Below are positions 21,673 through 31,418 of a stretch of DNA of 32,565 nt, piece by piece (position 1 is the stretch's first letter; each line of letters opens with the position of its first letter). Origin of the DNA: Amanita rubescens (taxonomy: Eukaryota > Basidiomycota > Agaricomycetes > Agaricales > Amanitaceae); contig WION01000567.1 of the NCBI GenBank assembly GCA_015039365.1, positions 1 to 32,565 of the forward strand, written 5' to 3'. The notes beneath the pieces were generated by a model. It was not told the origin of the DNA and made no database searches. It saw only the letters and a program-made list of their open reading frames with translations. Made by a program: the position numbers and the translations under genes.

Positions 21673-22188
21673 ATGCCTCGTCGGAATCGAAAACGCAATT
21701 CAAAGGCAAAACGAGCTCGGCGCACCCGCAGGGATACTCACTCGAATCATTTGCACACTGTTCAGTCAGGGAATGCCAGTGACGTCCGTGGTGTCGTTGC
21801 CACGTCTCTAGGAAACAACAGCCCCGTCACCAGTTCTCGTGCCAGTTCTCCCGAGTCGTCCGCCCATGCATCGCCTATCTATAGTCTCCCTCCAGAGCTC
21901 CTCTGCGAAATATTTATTCTTGCCCTGCCCACTGACGAGGAGGTTCGCGAGAGGCCGCAAATTTACCCTGACCCGGCGTTAACACATCCTTTCATATTCT
22001 GTGCGGTTTGTTCACTCTGGCGGTCTCTTGCTTTTTCCACACCGCAACTCTGGCAGCGGGTGTTTATCTATGTCTCACCCCTGGGCCCAGGAGGCCCATG
22101 CCGGGCTCAAATAGACCCTGCCATTCAGTGGATCAGGCAGGCTTGCTCGCTGCCTATAACAATACACGCGATAGAGCGTGATTTTTGA
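21673..22188 (+). pseudogene. F-box protein gene, truncated at 171 residues
   Basis: The ATG at 21673 follows a T-rich CAG that may be a 5' UTR acceptor. Residues 1-20 are very basic (PRRNRKRNSKAKRARRTRR). The F-box lies at about 71-128: SLPPELLCEIFILALP, then FIFCAVCSLWRSLAFSTPQLWQ, the basidiomycete pattern. F-box proteins link substrates to SCF ubiquitin ligases through Skp1. The frame hits TGA at 22186-22188 inside the duplicated segment. It then stays open for about 25 codons (LAPTVVSLLDGELEWTTIV) before TAG. Family members usually run several hundred residues further, so this is a broken copy. The hAT-like element lies 590 bp downstream. Confidence 0.7.
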
Positions 22189-22780
22189 TGCGAGGGATCT
22201 TTAGCTCCCACTGTTGTATCACTTCTCGATGGAGAACTTGAGTGGACTACCATTGTATGCTAGCTTGAGGAGCAGAGGGACGATAGGGGAGCCGGGAGAG
22301 GTGACGAGAGTACTGAGCCACTCGTCGGATCTTCTGGTACTTGCAACGCGTCATTATTCATGTTTAATTACACACTAGGTTCCTGTAACCTTGACGTAAC
22401 TTGAGCGAAAAAAAAGACAACGAAAAAAGCACTACTCACCACACTCCTTGACCGTTTTCAACGTCCAATCCAACTGCGTTGGCAAAAGTGAGCGAGATTC
22501 CCAAGTTCTATTGCCATCGTCAGCGTGAGAGGATGCCCCGTTCACAGCAAAGTGGACAGATATGGCATTCATCCATCGAGTCAGGGAGTACATATGCATT
22601 TTTGACACGGGCGCGATGCGAAAGAGACGTTGGGACCCACAACGAGTCGGGACCATAAGATGGTCCGACGACTAGGATTTGCCAGCAACCAAGGAGAGAT
22701 CCAAGCGTACCACGCGTTGGACGAGCGGCTATGGGAATGATGGGGTACGGGTGACCCTCTGTCGGCATAGTTGCTACGTC
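22157..22780. repeat. Duplicated segment, copy 2 (left part)
   Basis: Matches 7698-8318 with few differences, including a CACATCGG/CACTCGTCGG difference near 22320. Interrupted by the hAT-like element, then continues for 18 bp at 30914-30931 before an LTR element begins. Confidence 0.92.
22773..22780. repeat. Left 8-bp target duplication GCTACGTC
   Basis: Directly precedes TAGTG. The right copy (30914-30921) and the empty site in copy 1 (8311-8318) both read GCTATGTC, one mismatch. Confidence 0.88.
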
Positions 22781-22900
22781 TAGTGATGGGAAAGCTCTGC
22801 TAGGCTCGGCTCCGGCTAAGCTTAGTCACCGGAGCCGATTTTTCGGCTCAGCTCAGCTCCCAGAGCTGGCTATAGCCGGCTCTGGCTATGATTTTCAAGC
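22781..22900 (+). repeat. Left terminal and subterminal repeats of the hAT-like element
   Basis: TAGTG terminus followed by clustered GGCTCGGCTCCGGC, GGAGCCGA, CAGCTCAGCTCC and GGCTATAGCCGGCTC motifs. The mirror image occurs at 30790-30913. Clustered subterminal motifs are typical transposase-binding regions of hAT elements. Confidence 0.75.
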
Positions 22901-22934
22901 AACCCCCAGGTAATGCCTCCTCAAGCCTTTTAGG

Positions 22935-23350
22935 CATTTAGAATGCTTCGTTTCGCTTTTACTTGCATTAAGAGGGTTGGGGGGTGGTGGCTGCATGACT
23001 GGAAGTCAGGGTAGGGTCTGGGCACAAAGTGAGTAAAGATTTGATCATATCTCAGCCATTTCTTGACGGATTCCCTTCAATATAGGATCATCTGAAAGCC
23101 CTTTCCAAGCATATTCTCGACGTCTTAACCGTTTTGCACCGCGCGCACTCGATCCTACCCGTTAAGATGATTTGATGGCAAAGCTGAGTCATATCATATG
23201 TTCTTTTCATCATATCCCCCCCATTTCTCGGCGCTTTTGCTTCAATCTTGGACTATTTAGAAGCGATTTTGGCCCTCTTTCTCGTCGCATTGACCGCTTG
23301 ATGCGGCGTGCTTTCGTTCTTTCGTTATTCATCAATCTTTCCTTCAAAAC
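22935..23350 (+). repeat. Left arm of a 410-bp inner inverted repeat
   Basis: Runs from the TTAGAATGCTTCGTTTCGC region to ATTCATCAATCTTTCCTTC and matches the reverse complement of about 30310-30745 with only scattered differences. Short open frames here are non-coding by this logic: both arms share them and no family is evident. Confidence 0.85.
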
Positions 23351-23980
23351 TATTTTTATCATATGCCATCCATTTCTCAATGGTTTTACCTCAATCCTGC
23401 ACCGTTTAGAAGTGCTTTTCACTCTATGTCTCGACTCAGTGACCACTTTATGCTCTGCAAATTCATTGTCTCATTATTCACAAATCTGTATACACAGTAC
23501 TGGTTTTTCCTCATGTAGGTCCAGTTTTGCATGTAATTCTATCAAATTCACATAGATTTAAGTTATTTCCATTGGAATTTCAAGCTATGAGTTGACTGTG
23601 ATAAAATAGGCTAGGTATCATTATGTCTCATTACTGTGATTACCCACATCAGGTAAAAGGGGAAAAAACTAATGCTGTCTAATTGTGTCTGATAGAGGTT
23701 AGTGGAAAAGAAGGGCAGGAGATTAGTCATTTAGTAGCCTAGATTATAAGGGGTGTAGGTTATTATGATGTCATTTAATCAGTTACCCAGATGGATATAT
23801 AATCAGGAAGAACATGACAGTTGGAGAGTTAGGGAGCTAGATATTCTCATGCAATCAGAATATATCAGAGAGCCAGACCAATTGAAAGCCAGAGTCTCAG
23901 TTAGTCAGTCTTGTTCAGGCAGCTATATAATCAGACAGTTATACAGTATCAGATCATCAGAGTGCTATAGAAATGGAGAC
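23351..23980. other. A/T-rich unique stretch inside the hAT-like element
   Basis: No gene seen. It passes into the CAGACA-rich array. Confidence 0.4.
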
Positions 23981-24440
23981 TAGAGTACCAGACCACTAGT
24001 CAGCTATGCAGTCAGACTACCAACCAGTGGCATGCTGTCAGACAGTCACATTATCAGACCACCAGACATCAGAGAGGTGGTGAGACAGTCAGACAACCAG
24101 AGTATTAGACAATCAGGTAAAGAGGAGAGTCAGACAGTTAGACAAATAGATTATTAGACAGCCAGACACTTAGAGTATCAGACAGTCAAACAAATAGGGT
24201 ATTAGACAATCAGGCAAAGAGGAGAGTCAAACAGTTAGACAAATAGAGTATTAGACAATCAGTCAGTTAAAGTATTAGACAGTCAGACATTTAGAGTATC
24301 AGACAGTCAAACAAATAGAGTATCAGACAAATAGCCCATCAGGTAGTTAGACAATCAGCATTTAGAGTATCAGACAATCAAACAAGTAGAGCATTAGACA
24401 ATCAGGTAGTCACATTATCAGGCAAATAGAGCATCAGCCA
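23981..24440. repeat. CAGACA/ATTAGACA short tandem array (left)
   Basis: Degenerate units of 15-30 bp such as AGTATCAGACAGTCAAACAA and TATTAGACAATCAGGCAAAG recur throughout. Confidence 0.8.
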
Positions 24441-24539
24441 CTGATATTATTATTCAAGTATATTTATATTTATCATAGTATTGGACAAAGTAATAATAGG
24501 AGAGGATGAAGGAAAAGGCGGGGAAAGACGAGGGAAGGG

Positions 24540-24745
24540 GTGAAGGCAACAAAGACATTGAAGAAGACAACAACAGTGACAAAGGTAACGACAACGACAA
24601 AGGCAACGACAACGACGACGAATGACAACGACGACGAAGGCAACGACGACGACAACAACAACAAAGGACAACGACGACTGACGAAAGCAACAACGACGAC
24701 GAAGGCAACGGCGGAAGGAACGATGACGATGACGACGACGAAGGG
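24540..24745. repeat. Imperfect trinucleotide repeat (ACG/ACA/AAC)n
   Basis: Stretches such as GACAACGACGACGAAGGCAA repeat. All frames are open on both strands, which explains the valine/serine-rich translations here. Confidence 0.85.
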
Positions 24746-24842
24746 AGAGATGGGTGGAAAGAGGATGAAGGGAATTGCTGGGGGGGGGAGCTGTTTTATA
24801 CGTTTGGGCATGAGAAAGTTATGGAATGATGATGGGAAAGTT

Positions 24843-25384
24843 ACGCACTGAGTCGGGCGGAGTCGGGCTCGTCCGCAGCGGTTTCTTCCGCGAGGCTTCC
24901 CGGCCCATTTCCTCGTATGCCAGTTGATGTATGAATAAGAAAACTAGTTTTGGGACTCTCTTCTGAGTCCTAGTTGTTGTTGTCACCTAGCTGAGCTCGA
25001 CGCGCCGACGCGCGCGGTCTAAACCTCGAGGCCCACATGTCTAAAAGGGTTGAGGACAAGTCTTGAGTCCTCATCTTGTGCCCGTCCTTGTGATCGATCG
25101 ACGCAGGTCGTGGTTTATAAACAGCATTGAGTCAGTCAGTAAGCAGATGAGAGAGAATTATATGATGACATACCACGCTCCCGTAGCCGCCCTCACGCGG
25201 CTATCCTTCCTCCTCTCGTTCTCCTCAGGTTCGGGATTGAAGGAATCAAAACGGCTCTTGTAGCCGTTACCATTCCCGGCGAGCTCTCGCCTGTGAGAGC
25301 CGCCAACGCCGTTATTCGCTGGGATACAGCCTATCCAGCGACACAGAAAGGTGAGGGCGTGTCGCGTGGTGGTGGGATGGACCT
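24843..25384. other. Unassigned segment inside the hAT-like element
   Basis: G/C-richer block with TTTATAAA at about 25114 followed by GAGTCAGTCAGTAAG. The composition and TATA box resemble a solo LTR, but I cannot find convincing TG...CA ends with a target duplication. No gene. Confidence 0.3.
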
Positions 25385-25860
25385 CGTTGGAGGCCACTTG
25401 GGCGAGCAGGAGGCGGAGGTGAAAGGGCTTCGTTGGAGGCCACTTGGGCGAGCAGGAGGCGGAGGCGAAAGGGCTTCGTTAGAAGCCGCTCGGCTGAACA
25501 GGAGGTGGAGGCAGAGGCCTCGTTGGAGGCTGTCCGTGCAGTTGAGAGAAAGCGGCAGTAGAGATGGCCTCGTTGGAGGCTGTTTTGACGAACGAGAGGC
25601 AGCGACAGTCGTTGGTGCCTCATTGGAGGCCGTCTGAGCGAAGAGGAGAGGGTGGCTGCGGAGGTGGCTTTGATGTAGATGAGCGGGAGAGGGCTGAAGT
25701 AGAGAGGGCCTCATCGGAGGCCGTTTGGACGAGCGGGAGGTGGCAGTGGAGGGGCCATTGGATTCGGCGGCCGTCTGTCTCGCCCAGAGGGAACCAGCAA
25801 AGATGGCCTCTTTGGAGGCCGTTTGGGCGAACAAGAAGTGACGGCGGTGGCGGAAGTCTT
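25385..25860. repeat. Minisatellite of 44-50 bp, about 10 units
   Basis: Core CCTCGTTGGAGGCC recurs at 25385, 25431, 25477, 25521, 25571, 25621, 25712 and 25810. The first two units (CACTTGGGCGAGCAGGAGGC) are almost identical. The long minus-strand frame 25331-25969 reflects this periodicity. Confidence 0.8.
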
Positions 25861-26149
25861 GAGGCTGTGTACCTGAAAGCAGCGGGTAGCGAACCGGCGA
25901 GATCCCTGGTGAATATGAATGACGACGTGGGCGTGGCTGAGAGTCAAGTCCAAAAGTGCCGCAAGTCACAATTGTGACAACTTTCCATACTAGGAAGGAA
26001 CGTCAAATTTCGACGTGTACGCGCGTCAAAAACATTCTATGAGCTGTAGAACCTCACAAGCATGTCCACACATTCAGTTTTACTGCGGATGGTCTTCTAT
26101 TTTATTCCATAACTTTGACTTCAGTAAAAACTACTATATCCAATCAAAA

Positions 26150-27440
26150 GATCATTGTGCAAGGCTATCTCTCTTTTGTGTGGATTAAATTTTTGTTTTA
26201 AGTTGTGCTGTGCTCTTTATGTGTTTTCTATATAATTTATTACTGACATACACTCTAGACTGACTGGCTGAGCTGACATCTTGATAAGATGTCAATGCAA
26301 TGTGGACTAAAGATCAAAGTTGTGCACTATCCCTCTTTTACATGGATTAAGCTTTTTATTTTAGGTTGTGCTGTGCTCTTTATGTATTTTCTATATAACT
26401 TATCACTGACATGCACTCTAGACTGACCACTGGCTGAGCTGACATCTTGATAAGATGTCAATGCAATGTGGGCTAAAGATTAAAGTTGTGCACTATCCCT
26501 CTTTTACATGGATTAAGCTTTTTATTTTAGGTCATGCTGTGCTCTTTATGTATTTTCTATATAACTTATCACTGACATGCACTCTAGACTGACCGGCTGA
26601 GCTGACATCTTGATAAGATGTCAATGCTATGTGGGCTAAAGATTAAAGTTGTGCACTATCCCTCTTTTACATGGATTAAGCTTTTTATTTTAGGTTGTGC
26701 TGTGCTCTTTATGTATTTTCTATATAACAACTTATCACTGACATGCACTCTAGACTGACCAGCTGAGCTGACATCTTGATAAGATGTCAATGCTATGTGG
26801 GACTAAAGATTAAAGTTGTGCACTATCCCTCTTTTACATGGATTAAGCTTTTTATTTTAGGTTGTGCTGTGCTCTTTATGTATTTTCTATATAACTTATC
26901 ACTGACATGCACTCTAGACTGACCACCTGAGCTGACATCTTGATAAGATGTCAATGCAATGTGGACTAAAGATTGAAGTTATGCACTATCCCTCTTTTAC
27001 ATGGATTAAGCTTTTTATTTTAGGTTGTGCTGTGCTCTTTATGTATTTTCTATATAACTTATCACTGACATGCACTCTAGACTGACCACCTGAGCTGACA
27101 TCTTGATAAGATGTCAATGCAATGTGGACTAAAGATCAAAGTTGTGCACTATCCCTCTTTTACATGGATTAAGCTTTTTATTTTAGGTTGTGCTGGCTCT
27201 TTATGTATTTTCTATATAACTTATCACTGACATACACTCTAGACTGACCAGCTGAGCTGACACCTTTATAAGATATCAATGTAATGTGAACTAAAGATCA
27301 AAGCTGTGCACTGTCCCTCTTTTACTACATGGATTAAACTTTTTATTTTAGGTTGTGCTGTGCTCTTTATGTATTTTCTATATAATTTATCACTGATATG
27401 CACTCTAAACTGACCAGGTGAGCTGACATCTTGATAAGAA
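26150..27440. repeat. 163-bp satellite, eight units, with an embedded 21-bp palindrome
   Basis: Units start near 26150, 26312, 26478, 26641, 26808, 26971, 27134 and 27296 at GATCAAAGTTGTGCACTATC or variants. Inner units are nearly identical; the outer two are diverged. Six units carry a perfect inverted repeat (TGACATCTT, GAT, AAGATGTCA) at 26274, 26440, 26603, 26769, 26933 and 27096. Confidence 0.92.
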
Positions 27441-27919
27441 CTGAGGTTTCCTCATATCTCTATGTGGGGTTACATAATTTTATGATTGGAAGAGAAATAC
27501 AAGACACATTATTTAATCTTCAAACTGACAATCCCCACCTGCTTCTTCACTTGACATCCATTGTGGTCCTGGATGTTTTCTCATGGGATAGACATTGTTG
27601 CTGTAAGCCCAAATCCCAATTATATCTGTGATCTGCCATGTAACATCCAGTACTTCAAGTTTCTCAGACCATGTTCCCCTCCATACATTTAGAGTCTTCT
27701 CCATCTCCACTGTGAATGGGGTCAGTTACATATATCCCAGGTATCGATTAGTATACTAGATAGCCAAGATACAGATTGCCATACTAGACCAACCATTGAC
27801 CAGCCACTGTTACTGGTTACCAGTTACTACCCAAGATGCAGATTGCCATGCTGAACAAAATAAACACAGCCACAGAGAAGGCCTCAGACCTGCTGCACAA
27901 AGTAGCAGCCCAGATTTGC
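27441..27919. other. Unique stretch between satellite and CAGACA array
   Basis: Minus-strand frame 27710-27513 reads LNVWRGTWSEKLEVLDVTWQ, which looks protein-like but is unrecognised and short. It may be a decayed gene piece. Confidence 0.35.
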
Positions 27920-28500
27920 CAAGTCCCATCAGATACCCAGACAAGCAGACAAGCAGACAAATGTGTGAGTTCCAGGTCCTGTCAGCCTGATAATCAGGCA
28001 ACTAGTATGCCAGTGTCTGTTAGACAGTGTCAGACAATGTCAGACAATCAGAGGGTCTGACAAACAGACAAATTTATGTTCTAGGTCCCATCAGATAGCT
28101 AGACAATTAGAGAACTAGTATGTCAATGTTGGTTAGACAATCAGACCATCAGACAAATCTGTGTTCCAGGCTTTATCAGACAGTCAGACAACCAGGCAAC
28201 TAGTGTGCCAGTGCCTGTCAGACAATCAGAGGGTCTGACAAACAGACAAATTTATCTTCTAGGTCCCATCAGATAGCAAGATGATTAGAGAACTAGTATG
28301 TCAATGTTGGTCAGACAGTCAGACAGTCAGACAAATCTGCATTCCAGACTATATCAGACAGCCAGACAGCCAGGAACATAGTGTACCAGTGCCTGTCAGA
28401 CAATGTCAGACAATCAGAGGGTCTGACATTCAGACAAATTTATGTTCTAGGTCCCATCATGTAGCCAGACAATCAGACAAATCTGTGTTCCAGGCTTGAC
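27920..28500. repeat. Tandem repeat of about 180-200 bp rich in CAGACA
   Basis: The block CAGAGGGTCTGACAAACAG, then AAATTTATGTTCTAGGTCCC, then GAACTAGTATGTCAATGTTGG, recurs at about 28045, 28225 and 28415 (last one partial). Confidence 0.8.
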
Positions 28501-28985
28501 AAGCTGTGTCTTGGCTATCACTGGCTCTTATCAGAGCATTACCCAGTTGCAAGCCAAGGCTCTGGTTATAAGACCAAAGCTTTTGTTTCACTTTGGCCTT
28601 GGAATTACCTCCAAACAGCCAATCAGATAATTCCTGAAGCCAGGCCACATTATATGCATGAAATGATTTAGCATACAAAGTCAACAAAGTCAACACACTT
28701 TGAACCCTTTAAGACATGAGCATCCACAAGCATTGCTGTAGCAGGTGGTTGTTCCCTTAGAAAAAAGTAATATATGTAGGACAATCCTGAAAGTCAGTGT
28801 TAATTGTCTGCATTAAAGGATCAGTATTTGTGCACTTTCTACTACTCCATCACTGCACGCTCTGGCAAGAACAGGCATGCCAGTCACTTGATTGTCTGAT
28901 TGTCTGATATTATTACACACTTTATGGTATTGAGAAACATTAACCTCAAGGGCAACAAGAGTAAAAGCCTCTTCAAGGGAGTGCT
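28457..28985 (-). pseudogene. Coding-like remnant inside the hAT-like element
   Basis: Two minus-strand stretches read like protein: EEAFTLVALEVNVSQYHKV (from about 28984) and, after stops, YAKSFHAYNVAWLQELSDWL with LFGGNSKAKVKQKLWSYNQS (from about 28678). They lie in order but are separated by stops at about 28815 and 28715. I do not recognise the family. It may be a decayed captured gene or transposase piece. Confidence 0.3.
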
Positions 28986-30130
28986 AAGCTCCTATACCAG
29001 TGTGGTAAAAGTTGTAACAGATATTGTCTGACAGACACTGGAACTCAAGTTATCTGGTTGTCAAAATGTCTGGATGGTGCTAGTGTACTAACTGTCTGAC
29101 TCTCCAACTGTCTGACTCTTCTGACAGGATCTGGAATACAAATTGTCTGACCAACTGATTTCACTGGCACACAGGTTTTCTAAATATCTGGCTCTCTGAC
29201 TGGACCTAAAATATAATTTTTCTGGCTGTCCAGTTCTCTAATTGTCTGGTAAGACCTGCTACACAAATTGTCTGACTGCCTGACTGCCTGATTATCTGAC
29301 AGACACTGGATTACAAATTGTATGATTGTCTGACTGTCTGACTTGACCTGAATGACAAATTGCCTAATTGTCTAGTTGTCTGAGATTGTCTGACAGACAC
29401 TGGAACACAAATTATCTGCTTGCCTGGTGCCTGTCAGACACTGGATGACAAAATGTCTGATTGTCTGATTGTCTAACTGGACCTGGATGACAAATTGCCT
29501 GACTCTCTAATTGCCTGAGACTGTCTGACAGTAAGTTACCTAGTTATCTAAGTGTCTGAAGGGTGCTAGTGCACTACTTGCCTGTTTGGCTGGCTGCCTG
29601 ACTGCCTGACTGGAACTGGATGACAAATTGCCTGATTGCCTGGGTACCTGAGAGTGTCTGACAGACACTGGAACACAAGTTGTCTGACTGTATGATTGTC
29701 TGATTGTCTGACAGATACTGGATGACAAAATATCTGACTGTCTGAGCGTCTGACATAATCTGGAACACCCACTGTCTGACCATCTGAGGGTCTGATTGGA
29801 ACTGGGTGACAAATTGCCTGATTGTCTGGGTGTCTGAGAATGTCTGACAGACACTGGAACACAAGTTTGTCTGTCTGTCTGATTCTCTGACTGTCTGACT
29901 GGACCTGGATGACAAATTGACTGATTGTCCAATTGTCTGAGATTGTCTGAGATTGTCTGTCAGATAAATTGTCTGACCATCTGATTGTCTGAGATTGTCT
30001 GACAGACACTGGCACACAAGTTGTCTAAACATCTGGCTATCTGACAAGACCTGAAATACGGGTTTTCCTGACTGTCCAACTCTCTAATTGCCTGGTATGA
30101 CCTAATCTTGTCTAATTGTCTAATACCAGA
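28870..30130. repeat. TGTCTGA array (right), opposite in sense to the left arrays
   Basis: Degenerate units with TTGTCTGACTGTCTGA, CTGGATGACAAATTGCCTGA and CAGACACTGGAACACAAG. The 13-bp palindrome TGTCTGACAGACA occurs exactly at 29025, 29387, 29655, 29841 and 29996. Several frames are open on the minus strand as a by-product. Confidence 0.85.
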
Positions 30131-30309
30131 CAATTAGACAGAATTAGACAGAATTAGTTTTTTCCCCGTTTACCTGATGCATCCTGGCCAAAAGTGCTTG
30201 CAATGCATTAAGTTGCCTATGTGTTGATAAAATGCTTCTAAATGCGACATAATTGGAGTGAAACTGACCATAAATGAGTGAGATATGACCCCAGAAGCAT
30301 GTAAAATAC

Positions 30310-30745
30310 AATTTGAATGAAAGATTGATGAATAGCAAAAGAACGAAAGCACGCCGCATCAAGCGGTCAATGCGACGAGAAAGAGGGCCAAAATCGCTTC
30401 TAAATGGTCCAAGATTGAAGCAAAAGCGCCAAGAAATGGGGGGGACATGATGAAAAGAACATATGATATGACTCAGCTTTGCCATCAAATCATCTTAACA
30501 GGCAGGATCGAGTGCGCGCGGTGCCAAACGGTTAAGACGTCGAGAATATGCTTGGAAAGGGCTTTCAGATGATCCTATATTAAAGGGAATTCGTCAAGAA
30601 ATGGCTGAGATATGATCAAATCTTTACTCACCTTGTGCCCAGACCCTACCCTGACTTCCAGTCATGCAGCCACCACCCCCCAACCCTCTTAATGCAAGTA
30701 ATAAGCGAAATGAAGCATCCTAAATGCAGGCTTAAATGATGCAGG
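30310..30745 (-). repeat. Right arm of the 410-bp inner inverted repeat
   Basis: Reverse complement of about 22935-23350, with few substitutions (for example CACAAAGTGAG versus CACAAGGTGAG). Confidence 0.85.
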
Positions 30746-30784
30746 GGAGCTTTACTCGAGGCAGGGGGTTTACCTGTGCATTAC

Positions 30785-30913
30785 TACTGGGACCTCAGCT
30801 ATAGCCGGCTCTAGCCGGCCATAGCTGGCTTTGAAAATTCGGCTCCAGCTCAGCTCCTGATTGGCTCGGCTAATGCTCTGAGCCGGCTATAGCTGAGCCG
30901 TTTTACAACACTA
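30785..30913 (-). repeat. Right terminal and subterminal repeats of the hAT-like element
   Basis: Read inward from 30913: TAGTGTTGTAAAACGGCTCA, then GCTATAGCCGGCTC-type motifs three or four times. Confidence 0.75.
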
Positions 30914-30921
30914 GCTATGTC
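30914..30921. repeat. Right 8-bp target duplication GCTATGTC
   Basis: Identical to the empty site at 8311-8318. Copy 2 continues to 30931. Confidence 0.88.
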
Positions 30922-30931
30922 AAAGGGGGCC

Positions 30932-31361
30932 TGTTACGTTTGTTCGTTCACTGATAAGTCAAGCCTATCAGGCACCGTAGGTTCCTCAAGGGAATTCCGG
31001 CACTTAAGAACGTTCAAGAAATAAGAGCGTTATCGAATAAGTCCTCAAGGGAGGTTATACGATAACGAGACAGATTTTGACTGTTAAAACTAGACTGAGG
31101 TCTAGTCGTATATTTGCGTGTCTTATATAGTACAAGGTATATACGCAAATATAGTAAGTAGGAATGCATGTGATAACGAAACGGTCGCATGTGATAATGA
31201 AACGGTTTACATGTGATAATCGACATGCATGTGATAAAATGAAATGGCATATGATAAACGATGAATGTTCCTGAAGGAACGCATATGCAAACAGTGATGT
31301 AAGAGAGATAACGGAAATGATAAGATAAGAAAAAGATAGGCCATGACGTACGTTTGTAACA
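30932..31361 (-). repeat. 3' LTR of the minus-strand element
   Basis: TGTTACGTTTG...ACGTTTGTAACA, perfect six-base inverted ends. It inserted 10 bp to the right of the hAT target duplication, in GGGGGCC; copy 1 reads straight on at 8327. A TATATAAG lies on the minus strand near 31122. Confidence 0.8.
31167..31257 (-). repeat. Five CATGTGATAA-type repeats in the LTR
   Basis: Starts at 31167, 31188, 31210, 31228 and 31248 (the last CATATGATAA), spaced 18-22 bp, upstream of the minus-strand TATA box. They could be enhancer repeats with E-box-like CATGTG next to GATAA. Confidence 0.6.
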
Positions 31362-31376
31362 TAGCCCTTCTCCTAC
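31362..31376 (-). other. Polypurine tract of the minus-strand element
   Basis: Minus-strand GTAGGAGAAGGGCTA directly precedes the LTR start TGTTACAAACG. Confidence 0.6.
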
Positions 31377-31418
31377 ATACGAAGTCCAATATTCACCGAA
31401 TATTGAAATAATTTGTGA

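Larger units (their letters stand above)
22781..30913. mobile_element. hAT-like DNA transposon, 8133 bp, non-autonomous, built of repeats
   Basis: Termini are TAGTGATGGGAAAGC and, on the other strand at the right end, TAGTGTTGTAAAACG. They fit the YARNG start of hAT ends, and the target duplication is 8 bp. The uninterrupted duplicate at 8311-8318 proves the boundaries. Subterminal GAGCCGGCTATAGC-type repeats sit at both ends. No transposase, BED finger or DDE-like frame was recognised, so it would need an enzyme in trans. KDZ-type elements also make 8-bp duplications and remain an alternative. Nested older insertions inside cannot be excluded. Confidence 0.85.

Noticed and set aside
23172..23555. 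127-residue ORF in the left arm (and 30144-30488)
   Set aside because: Lies in the inverted-repeat arms, shared by both, with no family signature; arm sequence is better explained as transposon end.
24450..24851. Valine- and serine-rich ORFs on both strands
   Set aside because: Translations of the ACG/ACA trinucleotide repeat.
24843..25330. Solo LTR
   Set aside because: TATA box and composition fit, but no TG...CA ends with a flanking target duplication could be set.
25331..25969. 212-residue minus-strand ORF with ASNEA/LQRG motifs
   Set aside because: Follows the 46-50-bp minisatellite; irregular units and no domain.
26150..28500. CRISPR-like array
   Set aside because: Units are tandem 163-200-bp satellites without unique spacers of even length, in a eukaryotic genome.
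29540..30047. Three overlapping minus-strand ORFs of 130-157 residues
   Set aside because: Several frames open at once over the TGTCTGA array (SDNQTIRQ-type translations); by-product of the repeat.
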